From Trebouxia sp. TZW2008 (lineage: Eukaryota; Chlorophyta; Trebouxiophyceae; Trebouxiales; Trebouxiaceae): a DNA stretch of 53,668 nucleotides. Where the stretch lies: positions 1-53,668 of the forward strand of contig BDIU01000282.1 of assembly GCA_002118135.1 (NCBI GenBank). The letters are read 5' to 3'. Below the pieces are notes generated by a model. The model ran no database searches and was not told the origin of the DNA. It worked only from the letters and a program-made list of their open reading frames with translations. The translations under genes were made by a program, and so were the position numbers. Within the stretch, counting starts at the first letter, position 1; every line of letters begins with the position of its first letter. Shown one piece after another: positions 24,045-36,300 of the stretch.

Positions 24045-27000
24045 TCAGTAGTGCAATCTGTGGCTGGCTGAGGCCAAATTGAGATCAAGGTCTGCAATTT
24101 GTGCATCCAACTGCTGCATGTCTCTGCAAAGCGCGTCCATGCTACTAGAATGCGCATGGCAAGATCTGCTTGGAGAGTAGAGGCCTCTGCCTTGCCGCTG
24201 TGATATTGGAATGTCTGCGTTGTGGCAATGCAGGCTGTTGCTACCACGCTGAACAGACTCATGCCGTAGAGCTGCCTTATATGGACTACCATGTGCATGC
24301 CGCGCGGGCACAAGATCATGTGCTGATGTGTCTTCCCTCTCTGCTCTATCAGTGCTGCGTGTCACCTGTTTGCAGCAATGTGTTGCTTAAATACAAGGAC
24401 TGTCATCACTGCAGTCACCTTATGAATCTGTGTCATAGCATGTGAGTCTGACTGGCACATTACACACAGCCACCAGGGCAACAGCAAGCATACAAGCACA
24501 CAGGTTTTTGCTGGTGTTCAGATTGCAAAAGCATGGGTCTGACTAAGGACGTACCAGCTGCAGCGCTGTGCGGATGTCTGAGCTCTGTGCATTGATGGTG
24601 GCCTCCAGGTCCACAATGATGCCCCTCTGTTGCTGCAGCTGCTGCTCCTTGTCCGCCAGGGCTGTTTGCAACTCGCAGTTGGTCACCCCCAAGGAGTCAG
24701 CTTCAGCCTCAAGAGCTTGACACCGGTGCTTCAAGCCCCGGATGTCCTTGATGAGCCTCTTGGCGTCTTCATCTTCCTCTGAAGCCTGTTTTGAACAGCA
24801 GTCACTGACAAGGCACCTGTCTGACTTGAGCATTGTACCAATTAGACCATTGCATGATATCATTGCTTTGAGAACACTGAGCAGATTGAGCAACTTGGGA
24901 CAAGCTAGCATTGGAAGCGACACTGTGGTGCAAGTTCGTCAAGAGTGGCACACATCGTTGCATTGTGGCTCTACAATGATCAGGGCAGTGCTGATGCAAC
25001 ACAATGCATGATATGCGTTGAGTCAAAATTGTTTGCAAAAAGGTAACACTGGCAAGCAACAAAGCATCACAAGCACATAAATATGTATGATTCAGCTCTC
25101 AGATCTTGTGCTCACGGTGTTGTGCGCAACTATATACCTCTTGTGTATGGCATGAAATGCGACTAGGCTTTCTTGCAGATGTGCTTGGCTTGCCTGCCTT
25201 CCTCAGAGAAGCAACCTGTGGTGCAAACAGCATGCAGCTGAAATCTGAAGGGAATGCAGAGCTGCAATATGCAACAAATATCCAAGCAAACAACCTGCGC
25301 ATACAATCATGCACATGCAGCTGCAGACAGGCAGGTCTTGCTCCAGCATGAAAATTATTTCTGTGTTTCAGCAGTCCCAAAGCAAGCTCATGCCAGCGTT
25401 ACCATAACTTCTGCTGATTGCATGAAATCAAGCTGTTGCAATCCAGGCGCCACAACAAAGTCACACACAGGTTCTTTTGTCTGTGAACCGCAGACTCACC
25501 TGCTGCTGCAAAGAGTCGCGCTCCTGATGCGCATCTTCCAGCTTGGCATGAAGCTCGTCTACTAGTCGCTTCATGCGAGCTAGGGTGGAGCGATACTCAG
25601 GAATCAGGCTGCTAAACTCAGCTGCAGTTTGATCAGCACAGCTGGCTTCCTGCTGCACCTGCCTCTGTGCCTGCAGCCATAGAAAGCCAAGTCTGAGCAA
25701 CAGTAGGTGTAAGCCGCAGAGGCAGCAGCAAAATGACATGGCAAGATGCCAGCATGCTCGAACTTTTTGTCCCACTCATGCACTTGTTACAAGGCTTCAC
25801 AAAGAAGAGCAGCATGACAAGCACAGGCGTGAGGGAGCCAAACAGCGTCAACATGCATGGGAGCAAGCAAATGCCGCAGCAGGCAGGTGTAAGGCATAAT
25901 ACCTTCAGCAGAGCTACTTCAGTATGCAGGCGTTCCAGCTCCATCTGCTGTCCAGTCTGCTCTATCCTGCTTCTATCTGGGCTGCAGTGCCTGCCAGGAC
26001 TGATGCAGGCTGGGAGGGCTGGGCAAATGTATCCGCCTGACAAGCTGTTGCCAAGGCGCGACAGCCCTTGCATCACCTGTGTCATTTGTCTCTGCAGGCT
26101 GCAATCATATCAGAAACAAGAACATACAGCAAAGCTGTGCTATTGCTCACTGCGCCAGCCTGTCAATGCTCTAACAGGCAGGGCTGGAGCAGATACACAT
26201 ACAGATGGCCACTGTGCGTGGCCCTTTCTTGGTTTTGTCAAGCAGAGAATGGATCTGCGGGGAGAATCCTCCTTGCTGCCCATGGAAGCATTGGTGCATG
26301 GCTGATTGCACTCCATGCATAATATTGTCATCTTAAGACACGAGCACTTTAGTGCAAGACTGCACCAATGACTGTCTCATCTTGCTTGCTGTGGAAGGAT
26401 GCGGCATTTACCTGAACTTTGCATTCCAGGTCTGCAGACAGTGGAGGCTCTTCCAAGGGCTCTGCAGGACTGAGCAGCATTGACTGCAGGATCTGCAATA
26501 TCAGCAGATGATTGTTGCATTCAATACGGTCATTGCTGGGTCCTGCGTTCCAAAATGCCATGACGTCATACTTACAACTACAGTACAACTAGCAATGCAG
26601 ATACGCAGTCAACGGTAAGTCTCAAGCACAAAGCTGATGCATCTCATGCTTGAGCATCATCAACACCACCTGCCACCTGCTCATAAAATGCCATGCAAGC
26701 ATGGCATGGCAATTTGGTTGGTTGTCAACAAGCTCACGGCACACCTGCAAATGACTCAAGACGTGCTGGAGCTGCTGATGGCTGGCAGCAGTCTGTGAAG
26801 CAAAGTTGCCCTCCAGCGTGGCTAACTCTTCCCTGCGACCCATTGTCAGATTTTAAAGGCAAGTCAAGTTCCTCAAAGTGCGCTTAGCGACCTCAACTTC
26901 TCATATTCTGAAAAGCTTTGATCATGTTGCATACCAGGCAGGGCAAGGTCATCTGTGACAGATAAGGATGTCAAATGCCAGTTTGTAGCATTGTCAAGTG

Positions 27001-27569
27001 AAGTGCCATTTTGGTGTGCAAACTCTGTCTGCACCAGTGCCGATGATGCACTACTTGCTCAGTTGCAAGCCGCATAGGTGTACAAGCTGCACAGGTGTAC
27101 CTGGCACAGCTTGCAGCTGCTTTGCTCTTGGCTGCATTTGATCTAGAAGCCTCTTCAGCAGTGAAGCCTTCCTGCTCGAGCTTCCTGCAAGGCAACAAGC
27201 TTGCTGTGTCAAATTGCAGCCCCTCAATTATGTACTCAAAGCTTGCTTCTGTACCTCTTTGCATATTCCAGCTGTTTGACACGACTTTCTGCTTCCTGCC
27301 TTAGCTCCTCTGCTTCTCTGGTGCTGATCACAGCTCGTTCACGTCGCTTTACTTCTCTTCGCAAGTCTTCTTTTAGGCTGCCAACCTCTCTGGTCAAAGC
27401 CCGTACCTGAGGGAAAATTGGCAACTGTGCACAGGCAGCCAAGGCAGAAGATATACAACATGATCACTCCCAATGTGCTACTCACAATCTCACTGTTAGC
27501 TGTGCAGCTTACCCTTGCTTCAGCCACTTTGAGGCAGTCTTGCCGTAAGGAGCTACCATGAGCAGCCAT
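24045..27569 (-). CDS. Coiled-coil protein of unknown function
   Basis: Exons that join in phase are 27569-27513 (start MAAHGSSLRQDCLKVAEAR), 27406-27255 (VRALTREVGSLKEDLRREV), 27184-27101, 26832-26745, 26492-26412, about 25960-25903 (MELERLHTEVALLK), 25670-25500 (TLARMKRLVDELHAKLED) and 24785-24555 (KRLIKDIRGLKHRCQALE). A last exon near 24150-24045 reads MDALCRDMQQLDAQIADLD before a stop; its acceptor is unresolved. Heptad-like Leu spacing and high Glu/Lys/Gln/Arg content run through nearly every exon, so the protein is one long coiled coil, probably structural or cytoskeletal. No motor, kinase or membrane segment is visible. It is divergent from the calcium sensor at 27962. Confidence 0.6.
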
Positions 27570-27599
27570 GCACACAACGTCCCAGGACAATAGCGAAGC

Positions 27600-27961
27600 A
27601 AAGGCAGGCTACAGCCAGATCATGTCTGCTGCAGCTGGCATGGCAAAGGCACGCCCCTTCTGCTTGCGTTTCCGGTCAAAGCTTTAGCAGACGGAGCTTT
27701 GGCAAGCTATGCACCGAACGCAGGGGCTTGAAAGTGCTGCTCTGCGTCACCCGACAGATTTGCAAAGTGGATATTCAGGATAAGGTGTCCCCTGTATGCT
27801 CGTGCGCTGACTTTTGGGCTCTGGCCTTTTGCGTCTCGTGTCGTTTCACTTGTGCAAGCGGTCCTTACTCACTGTTTGTCATTGCTTGTGGCCTTGGCTG
27901 GGTCCTGTGCTTGGTAACAGCGCGTCAGCCAGTTGCAGCTGCGCTGATGTTGGCTTAAGAT
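27600..27961. promoter_or_regulatory. CpG-rich divergent promoter region
   Basis: Only 392 bp separate the ATG of the minus-strand coiled-coil gene (27569) from the ATG of the calcium sensor (27962). CG dinucleotides are frequent (GCGTTTCCGG, GACGGAG, ACCGAACGC, GCTCGTGCGC, GCGTCTCGTGTCG). This suggests one shared bidirectional promoter. Confidence 0.5.
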
Positions 27962-29787
27962 ATGGGTAACGTAGCGACGACATTCTTTGGCGGTCAAGAT
28001 CAGAAACAGAAGGCCAGCGACTATCTTGACGAAAAATTGGTAAGCTGATTAGCTGCTTGGGATTTTACCCTGGTCAGGGCACATAAAACCTGTGTGCTTG
28101 TTTGCAGGCAGAGTTACTCAAGGTGGTCAAACTGTGGCCCCCTCGCTGCATTCCTGTTCTGTTTGCCAAGCTGCTGCGCTCTGACTGTGTCAGTTCATAC
28201 GCAGAGATGCATAATTTCTGTTGTTGACTATGCAGAGACGAGCAGCCAGAAAGCAAGTCAGGCCATCCTCGTTCAACAAACTTTTGCTGCGGTTTGGGCA
28301 TCTGAACAAAGGCTTTGCCAAATGCAAAACTCTTTTTCACACCCTGGACAAAGATGGTAACGAAGCCATAGATCCTCAAGAACTTGCAGATGGGTGCAAC
28401 CAGCTGGGCTTTGACATTGGTAGCGATGTCATTGACAAGGTCTTCAGCGCTACAGACCTGGATGGCAACAAAGTCATTGACTTCAGAGAGTTCATTGTTG
28501 TGCTAGCGGTCTTGCACATGATAAGCACAGAGGTAGGTCCCCAGTGTTGCGGCAATGAATGACTGCTGAGATGATCAGCTCAGTTCTGCTGCTGTCACAG
28601 GATGGAAATGCAATCACCAACCTTGATCCAGACATCATCAAGTCATTCAACATCGTAAGCAATCTCATGTGCACCTTTTGCTATCTTTTAGATTGATGTG
28701 CTGCTTTGCTCAATGCGGTGAGTGCTGATTGCAGACACAAGAAACCTTCTGCTTCTTTGATGCTTCTGGGGATGGCTTCATGGACAGGGTAAGCAGTCCT
28801 TGGCTCAGCATGCATCAATGCAGTTCAAGCATCTTTTGTGGAATCTTACCACTTTCAATGCACACGCTCATATCTTGTGCACTTTGCAAAACGCCCATAG
28901 CAATCAGTGTGGCAATGATTGTAGACATGGTTCCAAACATACGGAGAGGACTATTACATACATGTACAGCTGCTCGACATCTCTCTGAGTGCAGAGGGAG
29001 GTGACATCAGTGCTGTTGGAGGGTGAGAAGGGAGGGCAACAACTGGAGGGGGTGTCAATGAAGGGCACCATTGCCCGTCGGTTCGAAGAGCTGGATTGGG
29101 ACAACAATGGTGAGTCTGCTCAGCTTGCCAACAATGCTTGAAGAGTGCATAACACACAGATTGCTGAAGACCTAGCATGCACTATCAATGGCATGTATCC
29201 ATGAGGCCAGATTTTGGTGCCTGCATAAGCTCTTGCATTGCTGCATGGTCTTGCAAAGATTTCAGTCCAACTTCCCAACATCACTGAGCACATGTAAGGC
29301 ACAACTCCATGACATCTGGGACACCCGAGGTCATATGTGACGTTGATGCTGTCCACCCTGCCTGCACATGCTTCAGAGCATGTTTTGAAACAGAGTCAAT
29401 GTGGATTCACTGCAATCACCTCTCTGCATGCAAAAGCTACCAGAGCATTAGAAAGGTGTGACAGTTCAGAGAGAAGAATTTGCATGCGTTTTGAGCCAAG
29501 CTGCAGCTATGTGGCGATGCTTATTGAACTTGTTGTAATGTTGTGCAGGGCAGATCAGCTTCAAGGAGTTCCTGTATGCAGTACAAGGCTGGGTACTGGA
29601 TGAGGATGAGTACGAGGGGCTGCCAAGTGATGATGAAAAAGAGGAAGAGTTGGCAGCCAAGGCAGCAGCTGCTGAGCGCCTGCGTGCAAGTGACGTGAGC
29701 AACATCAAGGTGGATGCCAGCAGCAGGCAGTTTGTCACAAAATCAAGCATCAAGAAAGCACCAGAGTTCAGGGCTCTTTCCCGCTAG
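27962..29787 (+). CDS. CML21: CML21-like calcium sensor with four EF-hands
   Basis: This is a calmodulin-like Ca2+-binding sensor, probably cytosolic or membrane-attached. Seven exons join in phase: 27962-28039, 28108-28122 (a 15-nt microexon, AELLK), 28236-28532, 28601-28654, 28735-28788, 28995-29109 and 29549-29787 (283 residues). The four EF loops are DKDGNEAIDPQE, DLDGNKVIDFRE, DASGDGFMDRRE (joined across an intron) and DWDNNGQISFKE. Each has acidic or oxygen ligands at positions 1, 3 and 5 and Glu at 12, so all four should bind calcium. The start MGNVATTF has Gly2 and could be N-myristoylated. The layout, with FNKLLLRFGHLNK before loop 1 and MKGTIARRFEELDWD before loop 4, matches plant CML21/CML22. 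The acidic linker DEDEYEGLPSDDEKEEE and a basic tail follow. Confidence 0.88.
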
Positions 29788-30355
29788 CTTTTGTGCAACT
29801 TTTTGGAAAACCAGCTGGATTTTTCTTAGCTCACTTGCTAGCGCTGTAGGAGAATGCCATTGCAAATTGCATGACTTGTGATTGTCTGCCATTGTACTCA
29901 AGAGCAGCTCGGCAAACACAACATCATGACAGCATGCACCTTACACTCATTTGTAGCTTTGTTGAATTGTTCAGTCTGTCTCTTCATGAACTGTCAATGG
30001 GCGTAGCTTCTTGGAAATTGGAAGCAATCTGGGTTCAACAATCCATATGTTCGCACAGCAGCATGCAAATATGAAGGCAAACACACTAATCTTGCTTGAG
30101 TCCACCCTCTGCATCAGACTCAGTGCATATATATGCATGCAGACTATGCTTGAGCTGCACGTCTGGGTTCAGCTCGTCGATGTGCCAGACACCTGTACAC
30201 ATTCTTTCATGCATTGACCATTGAAGAAAGCAAGTTTGGTGCCAAGCTGGCATGCATGCTGTGCTGCGATGTAGAAGTGAGTCACAGGCGGTTACCCTAA
30301 CAGCCTCAGGTGCCTGTCGGGAAGTCGGGGTCACCAGCGCAATGCTAAATCAGGC
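29788..30355. other. Intergenic region between two plus-strand genes
   Basis: This 568-bp region holds the 3' side of the calcium-sensor gene and the promoter of tRNase Z. CG dinucleotides increase toward the tRNase Z start (from about 30290 to 30480). No conserved ORF or repeat was seen. Confidence 0.4.
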
Positions 30356-33300
30356 ATGAACATAGCACGTCGTTGCATTGCAAACGTTGTGACGTGCCGT
30401 GGCCTGCCGGTGGTCAAGTCCCGCGCGCCCAGCAAACGACGGATCACCTACAGCACGACCCCTGTGAGAGGAAAAGTCCGCAAAGGATCTGGGCACAGCA
30501 CAATCTTGATAGCCAAAAGCGCAGCTGGTGCCCAATCATTGACAGGGCGTGAGATGGGCAAGGCCAATAACAGTGGCTCTGCATACCTGCAGGTTGGGTC
30601 CCCCTTTCCCTGGTCAACTGGTCAAACTTGAATGATGGCATCACTGACTGTTTAATTATAACACGCGCATCATTCTGCTGAGCAGGTTCTTGGATTAGGA
30701 TTGGATACTCAAGACGCAGTTCCTTCTGTCTTGCTCTTCTTTGACCAGCATAGGCAAGTTGCAAGCAAGCGCAACAATGAGCTGAGTGTGCTGTTTTTAT
30801 TGTATGACTCAAGACAAAGCGCTTGTGACAGGTACCTTTTCAATGCTGGAGAAGGTTTTCAGAGATTTTGTGTGCAACATAAGCTCAAGTTGAGCAAAAT
30901 GCCTCACATCTTGGCTACAAGGGCTTCACTGGATGCAGTTGGGGGTATACCAGGTGACTGTGCATGCATGCTGTTGTCAAGTCTCATAATCCCTTCACTC
31001 CAAGCCAACATGCTCACATGGCAGGGAAAGGCTCACGCTCTTGTTGCATGCTACTGTCTCATAGCTCCTTCCAACATGCTTATGCAGTTGCCAAAAGCAT
31101 ACATGTGTGCCTCAGGTGTGGTGCTGACAATGTCAGACTCCAACTTGTCTCACCCCGTGGGCACTGGCCTTGAGGCTGTTGCAAACTGCTATGCCAACAT
31201 ATATGGCCCTCAGGTCTGCAACACATGGCTTTCTCATGTCATTCACATTTTGCTCATCCTGCATGCATGCAAAGCTCTGTCTCTCTGTTTTTACCTTCAT
31301 ATTTGACGTGTTTTGACGAAGTCGCACCAACCTCACAGAGTGCGCAGACTGAACAACCTTGCCAGTTGCTGCTATTGCTGATACAGCTTGAGCCTAGCTA
31401 CCTTGCTGCAGCATCAAATGCCTGATGCGGCATACAATTTCTCAACTCTGTGCGTCATGTTGTGCAGGGGCTGCGCCACCTTCAGCAAGCTATGGCTTCC
31501 CACATACGCATGAAAGGCGTTTCTTTTCATGAGTTTGAGGCTCAAAAGGACACAGGCGTGGGCACTGAGCAGCCCGCACCAGATGCGCCAGCCATTCAAA
31601 ATGATGCAGTCCGCATAACTCCAGTTGTTTTGTCTGAGCTGCCCAGCACACAGGAAGCTCAAGAAGCTGATGGTGTGTCGTCACAACCCAACAAGCGGCA
31701 GAGAACCGCTCCAGAAAACACTCAAGCGGAGGTATATCACTCTTGGTTTTTCTTGATTGCAGGCCTTGCCAAGAAAATTGTCCTTATACCCAATTTGCCT
31801 TACTCCAAGATACCAGTGTAGTTACAATGCAGTGATATGTTGCCATTTGCAGTATCCTTACTGGAAGAGCGTCCTTACAGTCAGTGTTCCCAACAATAGA
31901 AAATGCTGCAGACCAAAATGTTGTACTGCATACGCCTTCTAATCATAGAACTGACGTCAAGTGCTGGATATAGATGTAATTAGTGAATCTGACTCAGCAT
32001 TGTGCTTTTCATCTACAATCTCTGCCTTCATGAGAAATGCAGCAACATGAAATCAGAAGCAATCAGCATGTACTCTCACCAAAATAGGGGTTTGCATGCA
32101 AAGCTTGTGTGTTGTCATGGGTAAGGCTCTCACTTGAAAGTGTATTGCAATTGGCAGATCAAGCTTTGCAAGGTGCCCTGATTTGCAGGTCAAGACTCCT
32201 GCAGCTGCATGCTACATTTGCCGTCTTGCATCAGTGCCTGGCAAGTTTCTGCCTGCAAAAGCCAAAGAGCTAGGGGTCAAACCTGGGCCGCTTTTTGGGC
32301 AGCTCAAGAATGGCATTGCAGTCATGGGCAAAGACCGCATGATTCAACCTGATGAGGTACGCCTGCACTTGCTGCGCTGATCATGACATGTGCCATTTAT
32401 TCACAACTTCTGAGCAATGCTTACATACAAAATTGACATTGGCAGGCAGTATTGGCTGCTGTTGCAACTCTGCAGAACTCTTCAGCTGGAATGCAAAATT
32501 GCCACATGCTGTATTGTATCTCATCTGCTGCATCAGTGTCAAGTGCCAGTCGCCCACTGTGCTCAGCTGAGCGTGAGTTGCGCCCAGACTTATTATTGCC
32601 AGCATGCAGTATCATGATGCACTCAGCTCCAGGCTACCAAGACGTCAACCCCTGGGTCCCCTGGCAGCTGCTCTTCTTGCTGAGGCTTGACAAAATGCAG
32701 GTGCTTGAAGCTGCCCCTGAAGCCCCAGTAGTCGTTATTGCTGATTGCCCTACCTCAGCGCACCTGCCTGCACTGCTGGAATCCTCTGCTTGGCAGCCCT
32801 TTCAAGACCAACAGGATGCCAATGGCCGCTATCCTGAGCGAGTCAACTGCATTATACACCTGACACCAGCAAAGGTAGGCTGCAGTCTTTGACATGCTCT
32901 CACATTAGTCTAGTGCTGTAGAGCCATTGCATAACTTGTACTCTGCAGCTTCTGGCATTGTTTGACAGCGCCAACAATGCCAACGCAGTCGGACACAGAT
33001 GATATAATACCTAATGCAAGTTGATCTTGTGTGGCACGACGTATGTATCAGGCTGCCTGGGTTTGTTTTGCAGAATCCTACAATGCTTGTGTTGATGCAA
33101 GATCAGCCAGCTTCATGTCAAGTCCACAGGGCGCCTTATCAGATGTTTCAAAGATTTAGCTCATCTCTATAGTCTGTCTGCAGGTGATACAGATGCCTGA
33201 ATACCAACACTGGATGGCCGGCTTTGCCAAAGGCACACGTCACATTTCATTGAATTCAGAGGCCATCCCTGGCAGTGTGTCACTTCCTTCTTCAGCTTCC

Positions 33301-36300
33301 TTACAGGTGATTACATTGCGTGCAGACGTGTCACATGTTTCTGGTTGTCTTGGTGTTTGAGGCTGGCTTTTTAGCATCATTTCATCACCTGTCAGCAGCA
33401 GTGTCCTCATTGATGTTTCTTGGAATGGCAGTGTGCCTGTAGCGTGTGACCCCAGCATGCGAGGGCGCCTCCTTACTTTGTACTGATTGTGTGCTGACTG
33501 ACGTGTTGTGAGCTTTGGTCTGACAGCTAATGTCATGCTTATATGCATCTGGTTCAACTAGCTAAACTGTCCCTGTCTTTTTTTTGCAATGGCGTGCTGA
33601 CTGCTCTTCCTATGTATTCTGCACAAACTTTATGCGCAGTGGTGTTTGAGAATTTCCACTAGAGCTGTCTCATCAGAAATGCAGTGCACTACATGATTGT
33701 GGCTCTGTAGAAAGCGTCAAACACATGTTTGCCATGTTCCTGTCAACAGAGCAGAGCACACAGCCCTGACACACCCTGAGCACACGTATACAGCAACACT
33801 CACATGATTGAAGTTGTACATTCAGCTGTATCATGGTGTTTGTGCAGATCAAGCTAAACTGTATTGAGCCAAAAGTGTTCCCCTTGCCCATGAGCATTGC
33901 TGATGAAAGCAGAACTTCAAAAAATCTGCAGCAGTCAGCCCAACTGTCCTCTGATATGGGTCCTTTCATCCCAGGCAGCAACCTCATGAAGTACAATCTG
34001 CGCCCTGCTGCACGCGTAGACACAGTGGAGTCCACTGATCAACCACTCAGCATTCCAGCCATCCAGCAGGAGCTGAAAACAGGTTAGTATTCTTGCTAGT
34101 TTAGCACTCAGTTTTGATGCAGGTACCTCAATGCAAGACACCAGCATTCTGAGAGCACTTCTGACGCACAGAATGCAGCTAACAGCTTTAGCAAATTGTT
34201 GTGTCAAGCTGTGGCTGTTGATTTGCTGTGTGCATCAATGCTGCTCGCTGCGAAGGACAAAGTCTGTGTCTTTGGGGCGCAGAGATGCCTGAGGTGTTGG
34301 AGGCAGCTGCAAGAGCCAAGGGCGATGCCACCTGCTCCTCTGGTGACGTGCCGCAAGCCATCACCCAGGTGCCCTGCCATATCTTCAGCCTGCCCAGCAG
34401 ACCGTTTCACATCCGCAGTGTTGCAGATTTTTCAGTTGGTGCAACGTTTTGTTTATAAATACATTACTTTGCAAGCACTCTGATGCAAACTATGAGCTGT
34501 GTGACCTCAGCATTGCCATGTCAGGTGAAGTGCTGATGCCAAGCTGCGAGTTTCAGCAGTGTGACCTCAGCTTTGTCATGCTGGTTGCGCTACAAGTAAG
34601 CTAAAAATATGGTCCTGGCATTCTGACATGGCCCATACTACAGACTTTTACAAGGACATTCTTGCAGTCACGACAGTGCAGTCGGAGAATTATCACTTTT
34701 TTTTCAGCCAATTTTATGTCTCTGAGTAAGGAAAGTCCTTGCAAGGAGGTTCAGTCTAGATGCAATTTAGATCAAAAGTGGTAATTAGTGCCGTTACCTT
34801 GATATGATATATATGATATGATATATGATACCGTACAGGCCAGCGATGAAGAGGTAGAGGTGGTGTTCTTGGGCACAGGTGCAGCCCTGCCCTCCAAGTA
34901 CCGCAATGTCACCTCCATATACATCAACCGCTTTGCCAAGGGCGGCCTGCTGCTGGACTGCGGGGAGGGCACCTTGGGTCAGCTCACACGCCGTTTTGGG
35001 CCTAATGGGGTGAAGCGCGTGGTGTGCAGCCTGGCATGCGTGTGGGTGTCACACATACATGCTGACCACCATGCTGGCCTGCCCAGGTTAGCTGCAAGAC
35101 ACAGCCAAATGAGCGTTTGACATGTTGTAAGAGGGTAGTTCCACTGGTGGATTAATGTCGTGGAATGGCGTACGTAATGAGTCGAAACCGGTTTAGCTCT
35201 CGGACTAACATCAAGGGTGGTGGATTAGTGTGAGTTCTCTAAACCACCTTGGGAGGGAATGACTGACCTCGACCTGGAAACGGGTTTACAGCTGAATTAG
35301 CGAAAGATTAGCGCTGGTTCAGCGCTTGGGCTCGGCTATATTCTCAAAATCTGTGCTCGTGCAAATGACGCTAATCCAACACCAATGGAAATACCCTCTA
35401 ACATGGAAAGATTCCAATGACTGTGCACAGCAAAGAGAACGTCAGCTGGTCATGTGACAGTAACAAGCTGCAGCTGACCTCTTGCAGCTTCACTCAGGAT
35501 GGTGCATGGCAAAGGGATGCTTGTGGCCTGAAATGCATGGCAATCTAATGCATATAGCAGTCAAAATTGTCAAACATGCCATTTTGGCCAGAAATTCAGC
35601 TAGAGCATGCACACGGGCACATCTGGTGATAATTTGTTTGGCTGACATGTTTGCTTTTGACGTTGCTCCTCTGACGAAGGCAAGCGGCTACACACACAAG
35701 GCACATCCCTTGGTCTTGTGGTCTCAATGTCTGTGATGTGGCTGTAGGCTGCTGGCAGCAAGGGCTGAATGGCTTGGCCCTGACTGTACGCCCCTGCCTG
35801 TGTTTGGCCCCTGGCCGCTTCAGAGGATCCTGACTCACACAGCAGCCCTGCAGTCCATGCCACACATCTTCTTCAATCAGACAGGCCTGGTGGCTCAGCC
35901 GCAGCAGCAAGTGTGTACCTGCCTGCCTACCTGCAGTGAACAAGCTTTTGCCTATATCAGCGCTTTTGCACAAGCATCTGCAAAGCATGCCTTGACAGGA
36001 TCTGCCCTCACAGCATCATCATGCAGTTGCTCTTGCCCTAGCTCACATGGGCTTGACAATCTGATCAGCTTTGCAACTGTGCTGACCGGATCTAGCCAAT
36101 ACTGCACTGCTAGGGTATGATGAGACATGACCGTTTACTTTCCTCGTTGAAGGCTAAGACCTGCTTCTGGCAGCTGATGCTGACCGAATTGTCTCTGACC
36201 CTGTCTGCACACAAATAGCATGCAACAGTAGCATGGCTGATGACACCGCCAGAATCGTGCTTGGCAGATTAGCTGAGCTGTTCAACACCAGTGATTTAGC

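Noticed and set aside
26560..26569. ATGACGTCAT palindrome as a bZIP site
   Set aside because: It lies in an intron of the minus-strand coiled-coil gene, far from a start; a 10-bp palindrome is expected by chance in 53 kb.
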